From: Denitromonas ohlonensis
GTDB taxonomy: Bacteria > Pseudomonadota > Gammaproteobacteria > Burkholderiales > Rhodocyclaceae
DNA: 64,000 nt
Assembly (NCBI RefSeq): GCF_007625205.1
Contig: NZ_VMNI01000002.1
Span: 248,001-312,000 of the forward strand
Reading direction: 5' to 3'
Numbering within the stretch: position 1 is the stretch's first letter; each line of letters starts with the position of its first letter. Below, one piece after another: positions 36,946 through 47,600 of the stretch. The notes below the pieces were generated by a model. The model was not told the DNA's origin. It saw nothing but the letters and a program-made list of their open reading frames with translations, and searched no databases. A program made the position numbers and the translations under genes.

Positions 36946-37682
36946 GCCAGCCAGGCCGTAATCGACGGCATCTGGCCGGTGTGAGTCAGATCGATCTGCA
37001 AGGGCGTGACCGACACAAAGCCCTCGGCGACCGCATTGAAATCGGTGCCCTCGCCGGCGTCCTGCGCTTCGCCCGCGGGGCCAATCCAGTAGATGGTTTC
37101 GTTGCGCGGCGACAGGCTCTTGATGACGGGCTCGGCCTTGTGGCGACGCCCCAGGCGCGTGACCTTGATCCCTTTGAGATCGCCGCGCGCGCCTTCGGGC
37201 ACGTTCACGTTGAGCAGCACGGGCTGGCGCATCGGCTGGCGCTTGAAGCGCGCGGCCAGTTCGGCGGCGACCTGCGCCGCGGCGGTGAAATCTTGCGGGT
37301 TCTTGCTCACCAGCGACACGGCCATCGACGGCACACCGAGCAGATAGCCTTCGGTGGCGGCGGCAACCGTGCCGGAATAGATGGTGTCGTCGCCCATGTT
37401 GGCGCCGTGATTGATGCCGGAGACGACCATGTCGGGCAGCGTGTCGAGCATGCCGGTGACGGCCAGGTGCACGCAGTCGGTCGGCGTGCCATTGACATGG
37501 TAGAAACCATTGGCGCCGCGGCGCAGGGACAGCGGACGGTCCAGCGTGAGGGAATTGCTTGCGCCACTGCGGTCGCGCTCGGGCGCCACCACGGTGACTT
37601 CGCCGACCTGCGCCAAGGCAGCCGCCAGCGCCTCGATGCCGGGCGCAAAATAGCCATCGTCATTGCTGATCAGGATTCGCAC
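36942..37682 (-). CDS. surE: 5'/3'-nucleotidase SurE
   Basis: A 246-residue acid phosphatase/nucleotidase of stationary-phase survival. N-terminal [15 protein letters not shown] carries the metal-binding Asp pair; [27 protein letters not shown] and [19 protein letters not shown] are family signatures. The start is GTG at 37682, placing the protein at normal length; a longer in-frame extension is Arg/Pro-rich and unsupported. It is the first gene of the operon running to rpoS. Confidence 0.95.
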   Translation of the reverse strand: MRILISNDDGYFAPGIEALAAALAQVGEVTVVAPERDRSGASNSLTLDRPLSLRRGANGFYHVNGTPTDCVHLAVTGMLDTLPDMVVSGINHGANMGDDTIYSGTVAAATEGYLLGVPSMAVSLVSKNPQDFTAAAQVAAELAARFKRQPMRQPVLLNVNVPEGARGDLKGIKVTRLGRRHKAEPVIKSLSPRNETIYWIGPAGEAQDAGEGTDFNAVAEGFVSVTPLQIDLTHTGQMPSITAWLA

Positions 37683-37807
37683 GATCGCGTTTTCTCGCTT
37701 GCGGGGTGGGGGCGCCGCCCGCTGCGAGCTGGCGCCGGAATCAGCGCCGCAGTTTAGCACAGGCGCCGCGTACGCCATGGGCGCGCGACTCGGCCTGTGC
37801 CAGCTGA

Positions 37808-39043
37808 TCAGACGATCTTGCGTGCGTGAAGATCGGCCCGCGCCTCGGCGCCCAGATCGAGCAGCTCGGTCAGCACGGCATCGGTATCGGCGCCCAGCAC
37901 CGGCGGCGCGTTGCGGTAGCTGACCGGCGTCCCGGACAAACGGATCGGGCACGCCACCTGCGGCGCCGTCCCGGCCAGCGGATGCGGCAGATCGACGCGC
38001 AGGCCGCGCGCCTGCACTTGCGGGTCGTCAAACACATCGGCCACGGTATTGATCGGACCGCAGGGCACGGCCAAGGTCTCCAGACGGGCGATCCACTCGC
38101 TGGTGCTGCGCGTGACGGTGAGCGCGTTCAGCTTCGGGATCAGCACATCGCGATTCGCCACCCGCGCGGCGTTGGTGGCAAAGCGCGCATCCGTCGCCAG
38201 CGCCGGCTGCCCGGCGCTCTCGCAAAAACGGGCAAACTGGGCGTCGTTGCCGATGGCCAGAATCATGTAGCCGTCGGCGGTCGGGAAGTCCTGATACGGG
38301 ACGATGTTCGGATGCGCATTGCCCAGACGTTGCGGCGCCTTGCCACTGGTGAGGTAATTCATGGCCTGGTTGGCCAGGCAGGCGACCTGTACGTCGAGCA
38401 GCGCCAGATCGATATGCTGCCCGTCGCCGGCGCGGAAGCCGTCACGGTCACGATAGGCAATCGCCGCCAGCACGGCGTTTGAGGCATACAGCCCGGTGAG
38501 GATGTCGGTCAGCGCGACACCGACTTTCATCGGCCCGCCGCCTTCGGCGTCATCCGGCCGGCCGGTGAGGCTCATCAAGCCCCCCATGCCCTGAATCAAA
38601 AAGTCATAGCCGGCGCGCGGCGCGTAGGGGCCCGTCTGGCCAAAACCAGTGATCGAGCAGTACACCAGCTTGGGGTTCACCGCCCGCAGGCTGTCGTAAT
38701 CGAGGCCATATTGCTTGAGGCCGCCGACCTTGAAGTTCTCGATCACCACATCGCTGCTGGCCGCCAGATCGCGCACCAGTTGCTGACCGTCAGGCGACGT
38801 GATGTCGATGGTCACCGAGCGCTTGTTGCGATTGGCGCCCAGGTAATAGGCCGCCTCGCGGGTCGGCGCACCGGTCTCGTCGGCCAGGTACGGGGGGCCC
38901 CAGTGACGCGTGTCGTCGCCGACGCCGGGGCGCTCGATCTTGATGACCTCGGCCCCCAGGTCAGCCAGCAGCTGGCTGGCCCACGGTCCCGCCAGGATGC
39001 GGGACAAGTCCAGCACGCGTAGGTGTGAGAGTGCGCCAGCCAT
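37808..39043 (-). CDS. Family III (CaiB/BaiF) CoA-transferase, probably glutarate CoA-transferase
   Basis: A 411-residue class III CoA-transferase. N-terminal [30 protein letters not shown] is the CaiB/BaiF signature; the catalytic Asp should be in [14 protein letters not shown] (about 168). It exchanges CoA between acyl-CoA and a free acid, probably loading glutarate so that GcdH can oxidise it. It lies 8 bp downstream of gcdH in one operon, the usual glutarate/lysine/benzoate-pathway pair. Substrate is inferred from context. Confidence 0.88.
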   Translation of the reverse strand: MAGALSHLRVLDLSRILAGPWASQLLADLGAEVIKIERPGVGDDTRHWGPPYLADETGAPTREAAYYLGANRNKRSVTIDITSPDGQQLVRDLAASSDVVIENFKVGGLKQYGLDYDSLRAVNPKLVYCSITGFGQTGPYAPRAGYDFLIQGMGGLMSLTGRPDDAEGGGPMKVGVALTDILTGLYASNAVLAAIAYRDRDGFRAGDGQHIDLALLDVQVACLANQAMNYLTSGKAPQRLGNAHPNIVPYQDFPTADGYMILAIGNDAQFARFCESAGQPALATDARFATNAARVANRDVLIPKLNALTVTRSTSEWIARLETLAVPCGPINTVADVFDDPQVQARGLRVDLPHPLAGTAPQVACPIRLSGTPVSYRNAPPVLGADTDAVLTELLDLGAEARADLHARKIV

Positions 39044-39051
39044 GGTCGGCC

Positions 39052-40236
<1,185 letters not shown>

Positions 40237-40388
40237 TGCATCTCCTCCAGCGGGGGGTTGTCGTGTCAGGCGCCGCAGCGCATCGGTTTATGTCTCCGAT
40301 CTTAGAAGCCTCGACGCCGGGGCACAACCGAGAATTTCGCACCGTTATGTGCAAAAATCTCACTCCGAGCGATCAAAGCAGAAAGCCC

Positions 40389-41333
40389 ATGAGACGCAAA
40401 ATCCCCAGCACCGGCGCGCTTGTTGCCTTCGAAGCCGCCGCCCGCCACGAAAGCTTCACCCGTGCCGCGGAAGAACTCTCGCTCACACAGGGCGCCATCT
40501 GCCGGCAGATTGCCAGCCTCGAAGAATTTGTTGGCATCGCCTTGTTCAAGCGCGCCCGTCGCGGCGTCAAACTCACCGAGGCCGGGCTGAGCTACAGCCG
40601 CCAGGTGGCCAGCCGGCTCGATGCGGTTGAACGCGATACCTTGTCGATCATGGGCCACCACGCCGGCGGGCGCAGCATCGAACTGGCGGTGGTGCCAACC
40701 TTCGCCACGCGCTGGCTGCTGCCACGGCTGTCGGGCTTTCTCGCGGCGCACCCGGAAGCCAGCGTCAATCTGGCGACCAGCACCCGCCCCTTCCTGTTTG
40801 CCCAAACCGAATTCGACGCCGCCATCTACTTTGGCGATGCCGACTGGCCGGGCACGCAGGCGCATTTTCTGATGCACGAAAACCCGGTGCCGGTGTGCAG
40901 CCCCCGCCTGCTCGCGGGCGGCGTAGGGGCAGCGGCGGATCTGGCCGACGCGCCCCTGCTCCACCAGAACACCCGCCCCTACGCCTGGCGGCAGTGGTTC
41001 GACACGCAAGGTGTGCGCGCCGCCCGCGATCTGCACGGCCCGCGCATGGAGCTGTTCTCGATGCTCGCGCAGGCCGCCATGCACGACATGGGCGTCGCGC
41101 TCATCCCGCCCTTTCTGATCCAGGACGAACTGGCCCGCGGCCGGCTGGTGGTGCCGGTGGACGCCACCTACGACAGCGGCAAGGCCTACTACCTGATGAT
41201 TCCCGAGCGCAAGACCGAGGCCGGGCTGCTCACCGCCTTTCGCCACTGGCTGATGACCGAGATCGCCGCCTTTGTGGGCACGCCGGCGGCTCAATCCTCG
41301 AGCGGGGCGAACTCCGACACCGCCTTGGAATAA
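40389..41333 (+). CDS. gcdR: LysR-family regulator, GcdR type
   Basis: A 314-residue LysR regulator. N-terminal HTH (about 10-65: LVAFEAAARHESFTRAAEEL then SLTQGAICRQIASLEEFVGI) and a periplasmic-binding-like effector domain (about 95-295, LAVVPTFATRWLLPRLSGFL onward). Divergent from gcdH with about 150 bp between starts, the standard LysR layout, so it probably activates gcdH in response to glutaryl-CoA or a related molecule. ATG at 40389 is chosen from the conserved RRKIPSTGALVAFEAAARH start. Its 3' end overlaps the convergent glutamate-synthase-like gene by 43 bp. Confidence 0.88.
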   Translation: MRRKIPSTGALVAFEAAARHESFTRAAEELSLTQGAICRQIASLEEFVGIALFKRARRGVKLTEAGLSYSRQVASRLDAVERDTLSIMGHHAGGRSIELAVVPTFATRWLLPRLSGFLAAHPEASVNLATSTRPFLFAQTEFDAAIYFGDADWPGTQAHFLMHENPVPVCSPRLLAGGVGAAADLADAPLLHQNTRPYAWRQWFDTQGVRAARDLHGPRMELFSMLAQAAMHDMGVALIPPFLIQDELARGRLVVPVDATYDSGKAYYLMIPERKTEAGLLTAFRHWLMTEIAAFVGTPAAQSSSGANSDTALE

Positions 41334-42811
41334 CGCGGCTTGGGATAGGGGTAGCGCATGCTGAGCGCGATCGAGCCGCCGTCGCCCTGCGCAATCCGCA
41401 CGTGCTCGCGCTGGAACTCGCGCGAATGCTTCAGGCCGCAGGCATGGGCAATCATGTCGACCTCGTGATTGAGGTTGCGGCAGTAATTGGCGACACGCTC
41501 GAACTTCTCCTCGACCACCAGCCCCCGCTGCAGCTTGGCATCGTGCGTGGTGATCCCGGTCGGACAGGTGTTGGTGTGACAGCGCATGGCCTGAATGCAG
41601 CCCATGGAAAACATGAAGCCGCGCGCCGAGGTGACAAAATCGGCACCGGCCGACAGCGCCCAGGCAATGCGCGCCGAGGTCACCAGTTTGCCCGAGGCGA
41701 CCACCCGAACCCGGTCGCGCAGGCCATATTCAATGAGCGAATCCACCACCCGCGGCAGCGCCTCATCAATCGACAAGGCCATATGATCGGCCAGTGCCTG
41801 GGGCGCCGCGCCCGAGCCGCCCTCGCCGCCATCGACCGTAATGAAGTCCGGCGCGAACTCCCGACCGCGCAGCACAATCGCCTCGCACAACTCACCCATG
41901 AAATACCAGCCGCCGATGGCCGCCTTGATGCCGACCGGCTTGCCGGTGACTTGTCGAATGCGAACCACCATGTCGAGCAAGGCATGAACATCCTTGATCT
42001 CGGGGTGGCGGTTGGGGCTGATTGACGCCTTGCCCGCGGTGATACCCCGAATCCGCGCGATCTCCTCGGTCACTTTCTCCGCGGGCAACAACCCGCCCTT
42101 GCCCGGCTTGGCGCCCTGCGAGAGTTTGAGCTCGAAGGCGCGCACTGACTCGATGGCCGCCAGCTCGCGCAAACGCGCCTCCGACAGCCGGCCTTCTTCG
42201 TCGCGCACGCCGTACTTGGCCGTGCCAAGCTGCACGATCAGGTCGCAACCGCCTTCGAGGTGATAGGGGCTCACGCCGCCCTCACCGGTGTTCAGCCAGC
42301 ACCCGGCCAGCTTGGCGCCTCGCGACAGCGCCTGAACGGCCGGGCGCGAAATCGCCCCGAAACTCATGCCACTGATGTTCACCACCGATCCGGCCACAAA
42401 CGGGGTCGTGCAATAACCCTCGCCAATCGTCAGCGTGGGCGTGGGCAACTGGTCCTCCTTGAGCACCGGAAACGGCGAATTGACGAAGATGATCGCGCCG
42501 CGCTCGCGCAGGTTATAGGTCGAACCAAAACCGATGGTGCCGCCTTCGTCCTTGGCCAGCCGATAGACCCAGCCGCGCGTGGCGCGATTGAAGGGCATCT
42601 CCTCGCGATCGCCCAGAAAGAAGTACTGGCGAAAATACTCACCCATCTGCTCGAAGAAATAGCGCAGATGGCCCACGACCGGATAGTTACGCAAGATGGC
42701 GTGCTTCTTCTGGGTGATATCGCGCAGATACCAGAACACCAGGCCGGCCATCAGGACGATCACCACAATCACGCCCAGACTGACCGAAAATACCGTGGTC
42801 ACACTCTCCAT
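41291..42811 (-). CDS. FMN-binding glutamate synthase-like membrane protein
   Basis: A 506-residue protein with an N-terminal membrane segment (about 5-27, VFSVSLGVIVVIVLMAGLVF) followed by a GltB-type FMN domain. Visible: INISGMSFGAISRPAV-type loop, ISPNRHPEIKD, DFITVDGGEGGSGAAP, and the 3Fe-4S cysteines MGCIQAMRCHTNTCPTGI. It lacks the glutaminase domain, so it is an 'archaeal-type' or stand-alone homologue whose substrate is unclear. It overlaps convergently with the LysR gene and is divergent from nadC. Confidence 0.9.
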   Translation of the reverse strand: MESVTTVFSVSLGVIVVIVLMAGLVFWYLRDITQKKHAILRNYPVVGHLRYFFEQMGEYFRQYFFLGDREEMPFNRATRGWVYRLAKDEGGTIGFGSTYNLRERGAIIFVNSPFPVLKEDQLPTPTLTIGEGYCTTPFVAGSVVNISGMSFGAISRPAVQALSRGAKLAGCWLNTGEGGVSPYHLEGGCDLIVQLGTAKYGVRDEEGRLSEARLRELAAIESVRAFELKLSQGAKPGKGGLLPAEKVTEEIARIRGITAGKASISPNRHPEIKDVHALLDMVVRIRQVTGKPVGIKAAIGGWYFMGELCEAIVLRGREFAPDFITVDGGEGGSGAAPQALADHMALSIDEALPRVVDSLIEYGLRDRVRVVASGKLVTSARIAWALSAGADFVTSARGFMFSMGCIQAMRCHTNTCPTGITTHDAKLQRGLVVEEKFERVANYCRNLNHEVDMIAHACGLKHSREFQREHVRIAQGDGGSIALSMRYPYPKPRYSKAVSEFAPLED

Positions 42812-42936
42812 ACCGCCTCCGATTCCGCCGCTTGTTCCAAAGAGTGTAAACGGTGCCTACGCAATGCGCTTAAGCGCCGTATCACGGGGTTTTGCAGTGA
42901 TAGAATGCACACCCGACCACAAAGAGCACTTGCCGC

Positions 42937-43785
42937 ATGGAATCGATCGAGCAACTCCGGGTAGAAATCCAGCGTAGCGTGGCCGCCGCCCTGGCCGAAG
43001 ACATCGGCACCGGCGACCTGACCGCACGACTGATTCCAAACGCCTCCGAAGCACGCGGACGGGTCATCACCCGCGAAGACGCGGTGCTGTGCGGCTCCGA
43101 CTGGTTCAACGCCGCCTTTGAAACCCTCGATCCGACCGCCACCATTTTGTGGCACGCCAAGGATGGCGACCGCGTTGAGGCCGGCCAGACGCTGTGCGAC
43201 GTGGTCGCCGGCGCCCGCGCCCTGCTCACCGCCGAACGCGCAGCGCTCAACTTCCTGCAACTGCTCTCGGGCACCGCGACGCTCACCCGTCGCTATGTCG
43301 AGACCGTGGCCGGCACCCGCGCCAAGATTGTCGACACCCGCAAAACCCTGCCCGGCCTGCGTCTGGCGCAAAAATACGCGGTGGGCATCGGCGGCGGCAC
43401 CAATCACCGCATCGGTCTCTACGACGGCATCCTGATCAAAGAAAACCACATCATCGCCGCCGGCGGTGTGGCCGAGGTACTGGCCGAAGCCCAACGCATC
43501 GCGCCGTCGAATGTGTTCATCGAGATCGAAGTCGAAACCTTGGAACAGCTTGGCGCGGCACTCGATGCCGGCGCGCGCATGATCCTGCTCGACAACATGA
43601 CGCTCGATCAGATGGCCGAAGCGGTCCGGCTCACCGACGGCAAGGCCGAACTCGAAGCCTCGGGCGGCGTCAGCCTCGACCGGGTGCGCGCCATCGCTGA
43701 AACCGGCGTCGATCGCATCTCCATCGGCGGCCTCACCAAAGACGTGCGCGCCATCGATCTGTCGCTGCGCCACATCGAAGATTAA
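42937..43785 (+). CDS. nadC: Nicotinate-nucleotide pyrophosphorylase (quinolinate phosphoribosyltransferase)
   Basis: A 282-residue enzyme making nicotinate mononucleotide from quinolinate and PRPP, the third step of de novo NAD synthesis. Motifs AEDIGTGDLTARLI, ALNFLQLLSGTATLTR, KIVDTRKTLPGLR, KYAVGIGGGTNHR, IKENHI and LEASGGVSLDRVRAIAETG. It is complete. A 45-residue membrane microprotein follows 31 nt downstream and is probably on the same transcript. Confidence 0.96.
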   Translation: MESIEQLRVEIQRSVAAALAEDIGTGDLTARLIPNASEARGRVITREDAVLCGSDWFNAAFETLDPTATILWHAKDGDRVEAGQTLCDVVAGARALLTAERAALNFLQLLSGTATLTRRYVETVAGTRAKIVDTRKTLPGLRLAQKYAVGIGGGTNHRIGLYDGILIKENHIIAAGGVAEVLAEAQRIAPSNVFIEIEVETLEQLGAALDAGARMILLDNMTLDQMAEAVRLTDGKAELEASGGVSLDRVRAIAETGVDRISIGGLTKDVRAIDLSLRHIED

Positions 43786-43816
43786 GCTGCCTGCCCGGCC
43801 GACCTGGAGACCCTGC

Positions 43817-43954
43817 ATGCTGTTTGCGCTCTACTACATCTTTGCGATTACGGTGCTGGTACTGCATTTCACCGGTTTTCTCGCCCGCCGGAATCTGGAG
43901 TGGCTGCTGTACGTCGTGGCCATCACGGTATTTCCCGCGGTGATGTATCTGTAG
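43817..43954 (+). CDS. 45-residue two-helix membrane microprotein
   Basis: A short gene with GGAG 9 nt upstream of its ATG. The product has one membrane helix at about 1-20 (LFALYYIFAITVLVLHF), a basic turn (LARRN) and a second helix at about 28-44 (WLLYVVAITVFPAVMYL). It ends with TAG, just before a perfect 16-bp inverted repeat. No family recognised. Position suggests co-transcription with nadC; function unknown. Supported by ribosome site, hydrophobic pattern and spacing, but it could be untranslated. Confidence 0.6.
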   Translation: MLFALYYIFAITVLVLHFTGFLARRNLEWLLYVVAITVFPAVMYL

Positions 43955-43969
43955 CAGCTGGACAGCACC

Positions 43970-44003
43970 ATGACAAAGGGCACCCACGGGTGCCCTTTGT
44001 CAT
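43970..44003. terminator. 16-bp perfect inverted repeat between convergent genes
   Basis: Arms 43970-43985 and 43988-44003 with only an AC loop. The stem includes AAAGGGCACCC/GGGTGCCCTTT, giving U-rich strands on both sides. Lies between the nadC microprotein and a convergent methyltransferase gene, probably a bidirectional terminator. Confidence 0.8.
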
Positions 44004-44019
44004 GTGCCATCGAAATAAT

Positions 44020-44655
44020 TCAGGTCGCAGCGCGTTGCACCACGACATCGACCAGCGCCGACATTCCGCGATGCCCCTCGCCTTCGTCGATGACCGACTC
44101 GTGCGTCCGGAGCAGCAGAATATCGTGCCCATCGAAGGCATTGAGCAACACCGATTCGGTGTAGAGATTTTCGACCGCAGACGGCCCGCCGGTGCCGTAC
44201 TCAAGCTGTTTCGGCGTATAGCCCTGCAACAGCAACAGGCCGCCGGGCTTGAGTGCCGCCATCATTTTGTCGAACAAAACCTGACGCTCGGCCGGCGCTG
44301 AAAACTGGATAAAGATCGCCACCACGGCGTCGTAGGTCTCCTCCGGCCAGGCCCATTCAAACACGTCCGCCTCGATCAGATTGACCGCCACCTGCTGCTC
44401 TTGCGCCAGTTGCCGGCTCTTGGCCACCGCGGCCGGCGCAAACTCCAGCGCATCAACGCGGTGGCTGGCCTTGGCCAAAAATACGCTGTTGCGCCCTTCG
44501 CCGTCGGCGACCGACAGGACCGCACTGTCCGGAAACAGTCGCCCCGACTCACGGACGAGAAAATCGTTGGGCTCGCGCCCGAACACGAAAGACTCGCCCG
44601 CGCTGGCGAAGCGGGCATCCCAGAACGCCTTGGGGTGTTGCTCAGCCACGGTCAA
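44020..44655 (-). CDS. Class I SAM-dependent methyltransferase
   Basis: A 211-residue methyltransferase. N-terminal AFWDARFASAGESFVFGREPN and VADGEGRNSVFLA at the SAM-binding position (the glycine motif usually reads E/DxGxG), then LEADVFEW-like segment. The best guess is the TehB/thiopurine group, small soluble methyltransferases acting on metalloids or small thiols; the substrate is not known. It overlaps the thrC stop by 4 bp and follows hom-thrC, so it is probably co-transcribed with threonine synthesis, although a functional link is not obvious. Confidence 0.82.
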   Translation of the reverse strand: MTVAEQHPKAFWDARFASAGESFVFGREPNDFLVRESGRLFPDSAVLSVADGEGRNSVFLAKASHRVDALEFAPAAVAKSRQLAQEQQVAVNLIEADVFEWAWPEETYDAVVAIFIQFSAPAERQVLFDKMMAALKPGGLLLLQGYTPKQLEYGTGGPSAVENLYTESVLLNAFDGHDILLLRTHESVIDEGEGHRGMSALVDVVVQRAAT

Positions 44656-46118
44656 TCGGCCACATGAGCGCGAATGAAATCCTTGATGACGTCAACATCG
44701 ACCGCCATCACCTCGCAGCGCTGCGGCAGGCTTTCAAGATGGGCAAAGCCATCGGGGCGCGGCGGCTCTTCGTTCAGCGCCTCGCGGATAGTCTCTTCAA
44801 ACTTGACCGCCTGCGCGGTTTCGAGCACCAGCACCGGCACCGCGGCATCGCGATGCGCCACGGCCACCTTCAAACCATCGGCGGTGTGGGTGTCGACCAC
44901 CACGCCATAGGCTTTTTTGGTGGCGCGGATGGTCTCGAGGCGGTCGGCATGCGAACTGCTGCCGGAGACAAAACCGAAGCCGGACAGCGCGTCGCGATAC
45001 GGCGTGTCGTTCAGATCGAAGCTGCCGCCCGACTCGACCTGCTGCCACAGTTGGCACACCACGGCGGGGTCGCGCCCGACCAGGTCGAACACGAAGCGCT
45101 CGAAGTTGGATGCCTTGGAGATATCCATGGACGGGCTGGAGGTGACATGCGTTTCGGCCGAGCTACGCGGGCGATAGACGCCGGTGCGGAAGAACTCGTC
45201 GAGCACGTCGTTTTCGTTGGTGGCGCAAATCAGTTGCCGGATTGGCAGACCCATCATGCGGGCGATATGGCCGGCACAGATATTGCCGAAGTTGCCCGAA
45301 GGCACGGCCATGTCGACCTGCTGATCGTCGCTGGTCGTGGCGCCAAAATAGCCGGCAAAGTAATACACGATCTGCGCGACAACCCGGCCCCAGTTGATCG
45401 AATTGACCGCGCCGATCTTGTATTTGGCCTTGAAGGCGTGATCATTGGAGACGGCTTTGACGATGTCCTGCGCGTCGTCGAACATGCCTTTGACGGCGAT
45501 GTTGAAGATGTTGTCGTCTTGCAGCGAATACATCTGCGCGCGCTGAAAGGCGCTCATGCGGCCGTGCGGCGAGAGCATGAACACCCGCACGCCGTGCTTG
45601 CCGCGCATGGCGTATTCCGCGGCCGAGCCGGTGTCGCCCGAGGTGGCACCAAGGATATTGGTCTGCTCGCCGCGCTTGTCGAGCACATACTCGAACAGGT
45701 TGCCGAGCAACTGCATGGCCATGTCCTTGAAGGCCAGCGTCGGCCCGTTGGACAGCTCCAGCAGCGCCAGCCCGCCCTGGTGATTGGGGCCGTTGCCGGC
45801 CTCCAGCCAGGTCACCGGCGTAATCGCCCTTGCATCGCTGCCCGCGCGGGTGTTGCAGTACACGGCCGGCGTGTAGGTTTTTTGGCAGATCGCGCGCAGA
45901 TCGGCGGCGGGAATGTCGTCAATGAAGCGCGACAGGATTTCAAACGCCAGGTCGGCGTAGGACAGCGTGCGCCAGGCCGCCAGATCCGCCGCGCTGACCT
46001 TGGGATAGGTCTCGGGCAGATACAGGCCGCCGTCAGGCGCCAGGCCGCCAAGCAGGATGTCGCAGAACTGTTGATCGGGCGCCCGCCCGCGGGTAGAGAG
46101 ATAACGCATGAGCTTCAC
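44652..46118 (-). CDS. thrC: Threonine synthase
   Basis: A 488-residue PLP enzyme converting O-phosphohomoserine to threonine. N-terminal MKLMRYLSTRGRAPDQQF, the PLP Lys in LSNGPTLAFKDMAMQLLG, GATSGDTGSAAEYAMRG for the phosphate, and ANSINWGRVVAQIVYYF-type region are all visible. It follows hom with 42 bp between them, the usual hom-thrC order, and overlaps a methyltransferase gene downstream. Confidence 0.96.
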   Translation of the reverse strand: MKLMRYLSTRGRAPDQQFCDILLGGLAPDGGLYLPETYPKVSAADLAAWRTLSYADLAFEILSRFIDDIPAADLRAICQKTYTPAVYCNTRAGSDARAITPVTWLEAGNGPNHQGGLALLELSNGPTLAFKDMAMQLLGNLFEYVLDKRGEQTNILGATSGDTGSAAEYAMRGKHGVRVFMLSPHGRMSAFQRAQMYSLQDDNIFNIAVKGMFDDAQDIVKAVSNDHAFKAKYKIGAVNSINWGRVVAQIVYYFAGYFGATTSDDQQVDMAVPSGNFGNICAGHIARMMGLPIRQLICATNENDVLDEFFRTGVYRPRSSAETHVTSSPSMDISKASNFERFVFDLVGRDPAVVCQLWQQVESGGSFDLNDTPYRDALSGFGFVSGSSSHADRLETIRATKKAYGVVVDTHTADGLKVAVAHRDAAVPVLVLETAQAVKFEETIREALNEEPPRPDGFAHLESLPQRCEVMAVDVDVIKDFIRAHVAD

Positions 46119-46160
46119 CAGAAGGCGGGCGACACGAGGGCCGCCCGCCAGGGGGAGGAG

Positions 46161-47474
46161 TTAACGATCGAGCTGTTCGATGCGCAAACGGGTGATCGGC
46201 GCCGATACGACCGGCAAGGCTTCGATCTTGGCAATCGCCGCATCGGCGAACTTCTCGACGGTCTCGTGGGTGAGCAGAATGATGTCCGCCTGCGATTCAC
46301 CCTCGCGCGGTTCCTTCTGGATCAGCGCGTCGATGGAAATGTTGTTGTCCGCCAGAATGCGAGTGATATCGGCCAGCACGCCCGGCTTGTCGTCAACACG
46401 CATACGCATGTAGTACCCGCCGCGGCTCTCGGACACCGGCAGCACCTTGAGGTCGACCAGCTGATCGGGCTGGAAGGCCAGGTGCGGTACGCGGTGCTCG
46501 GGGTCGGCAGTGTGCATGCGGGTGACATCGACCAGGTCGGCAATCACCGCGCTGGCGGTCGGCTCGTCGCCGGCGCCCTTGCCGTAATACAGCGTGGGGC
46601 CGACGGCGTCGCACTGCACCAGCACGGCGTTCATCGCCCCTTCGACATTGGCCAGCAGGCAGCGCGCCGGGATCAGCGTCGGATGCACCCGCAGCTCGAC
46701 GCCGTCTTCACGCATGCGCGCGATGCCCAGCAGCTTGATGCGATAGCCCAGTTGCTCGGCGTAGGCGATATCGGTCGCTTGCAGCTTGGTGATGCCCTCG
46801 ATATGCGCACGCTCGTACTGCATCGGGATACCGAACGCGATCGAGGCCATGATGGTGGCCTTGTGCGCGGCGTCATTGCCCTCGATGTCGAAGGTCGGAT
46901 CGGCCTCGGCATAGCCGAGCGCCTGCGCTTCCTTGAGGACGACGTCGAAGGGCAAGCCCTTGTCACGCATCTCGGACAGGATGAAATTGGTGGTGCCGTT
47001 GATGATGCCGGCCAGCCACTGGATGCGGTTCGCGGTGAGGCCTTCGCGCAGCGCCTTGATGATGGGGATGCCACCCGCCACCGCAGCCTCAAACGCCACC
47101 ATCACGCCCTTTTTCTGGGCGGCGGCGAAAATCTCGTTGCCGTGGGTCGCAATCAACGCCTTGTTGGCGGTCACCACATGCTTGCCGTTTTCGATGGCTG
47201 CGAGCACCAGATCCTTGGCGACGGTACAGCCGCCGATCAGCTCGACGATGATATCGATCTCGGGGTCGCGCACCACCGCGAAGGCGTCGTCCACGACCTT
47301 GGCCTTGCCCTGCGTCATCGCCTGGGCACGCTCGATGTTACGGTCCGCCACGGTAGTAATGCTGATGGGACGCCCCGCGCGGCGGGTAATCTCCTCAGCG
47401 TTACGGGTAAGGACGGTCCAGGTGCCGCCGCCAACAGTGCCGATGCCCAGCAGGCCAACATTGATCGGTTTCAT
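46161..47474 (-). CDS. hom: Homoserine dehydrogenase
   Basis: A 437-residue NAD(P)-dependent dehydrogenase making homoserine from aspartate semialdehyde. N-terminal VGLLGIGTVGGGTWTVL for the nucleotide, GIINGTTNFILSEM, AEADPTFDIEGNDAAHK for substrate, and a C-terminal ACT domain (about 355-437, MRVDDKPGVLADITRILADN) for threonine feedback. It is monofunctional, without the aspartokinase part. It pairs with thrC downstream; two hairpins separate it from alaA. Confidence 0.96.
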   Translation of the reverse strand: MKPINVGLLGIGTVGGGTWTVLTRNAEEITRRAGRPISITTVADRNIERAQAMTQGKAKVVDDAFAVVRDPEIDIIVELIGGCTVAKDLVLAAIENGKHVVTANKALIATHGNEIFAAAQKKGVMVAFEAAVAGGIPIIKALREGLTANRIQWLAGIINGTTNFILSEMRDKGLPFDVVLKEAQALGYAEADPTFDIEGNDAAHKATIMASIAFGIPMQYERAHIEGITKLQATDIAYAEQLGYRIKLLGIARMREDGVELRVHPTLIPARCLLANVEGAMNAVLVQCDAVGPTLYYGKGAGDEPTASAVIADLVDVTRMHTADPEHRVPHLAFQPDQLVDLKVLPVSESRGGYYMRMRVDDKPGVLADITRILADNNISIDALIQKEPREGESQADIILLTHETVEKFADAAIAKIEALPVVSAPITRLRIEQLDR

Positions 47475-47513
47475 CGCAGAGTTTTCTTGAAGTCAGTACA
47501 ACGTGGTCAACAC

Positions 47514-47584
47514 CCCCTGCACCGCAGGGGAACATAAGCGCGGCCACCACAGCCGGACGACCGTGGTGGCCGCGCGATTCAAAT
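47514..47584. terminator. Two hairpins between alaA and hom
   Basis: CGCGGCCACCAC/GTGGTGGCCGCG, 12-bp perfect (47539-47550 and 47573-47584), and CCCCTGC/GCAGGGG (47514-47520 and 47524-47530). No clear T-run follows on the minus strand, so they may reduce rather than stop readthrough from alaA into hom, or act as an attenuator. Confidence 0.55.
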
Positions 47585-47600
47585 CAGACGCGGCGGGCCA

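Noticed and set aside
36942-37952. 336-residue version of SurE
   Set aside because: The extra N-terminal part is Arg/Pro-rich and lacks conservation; the GTG at 37682 gives the standard RILISNDDG start.
44664-47537. 957-codon plus-strand open frame
   Set aside because: It lies opposite thrC and hom, both with full motifs. The predicted chain is full of Arg/His/Gln and has no known pattern; GC-rich codon bias explains its length.
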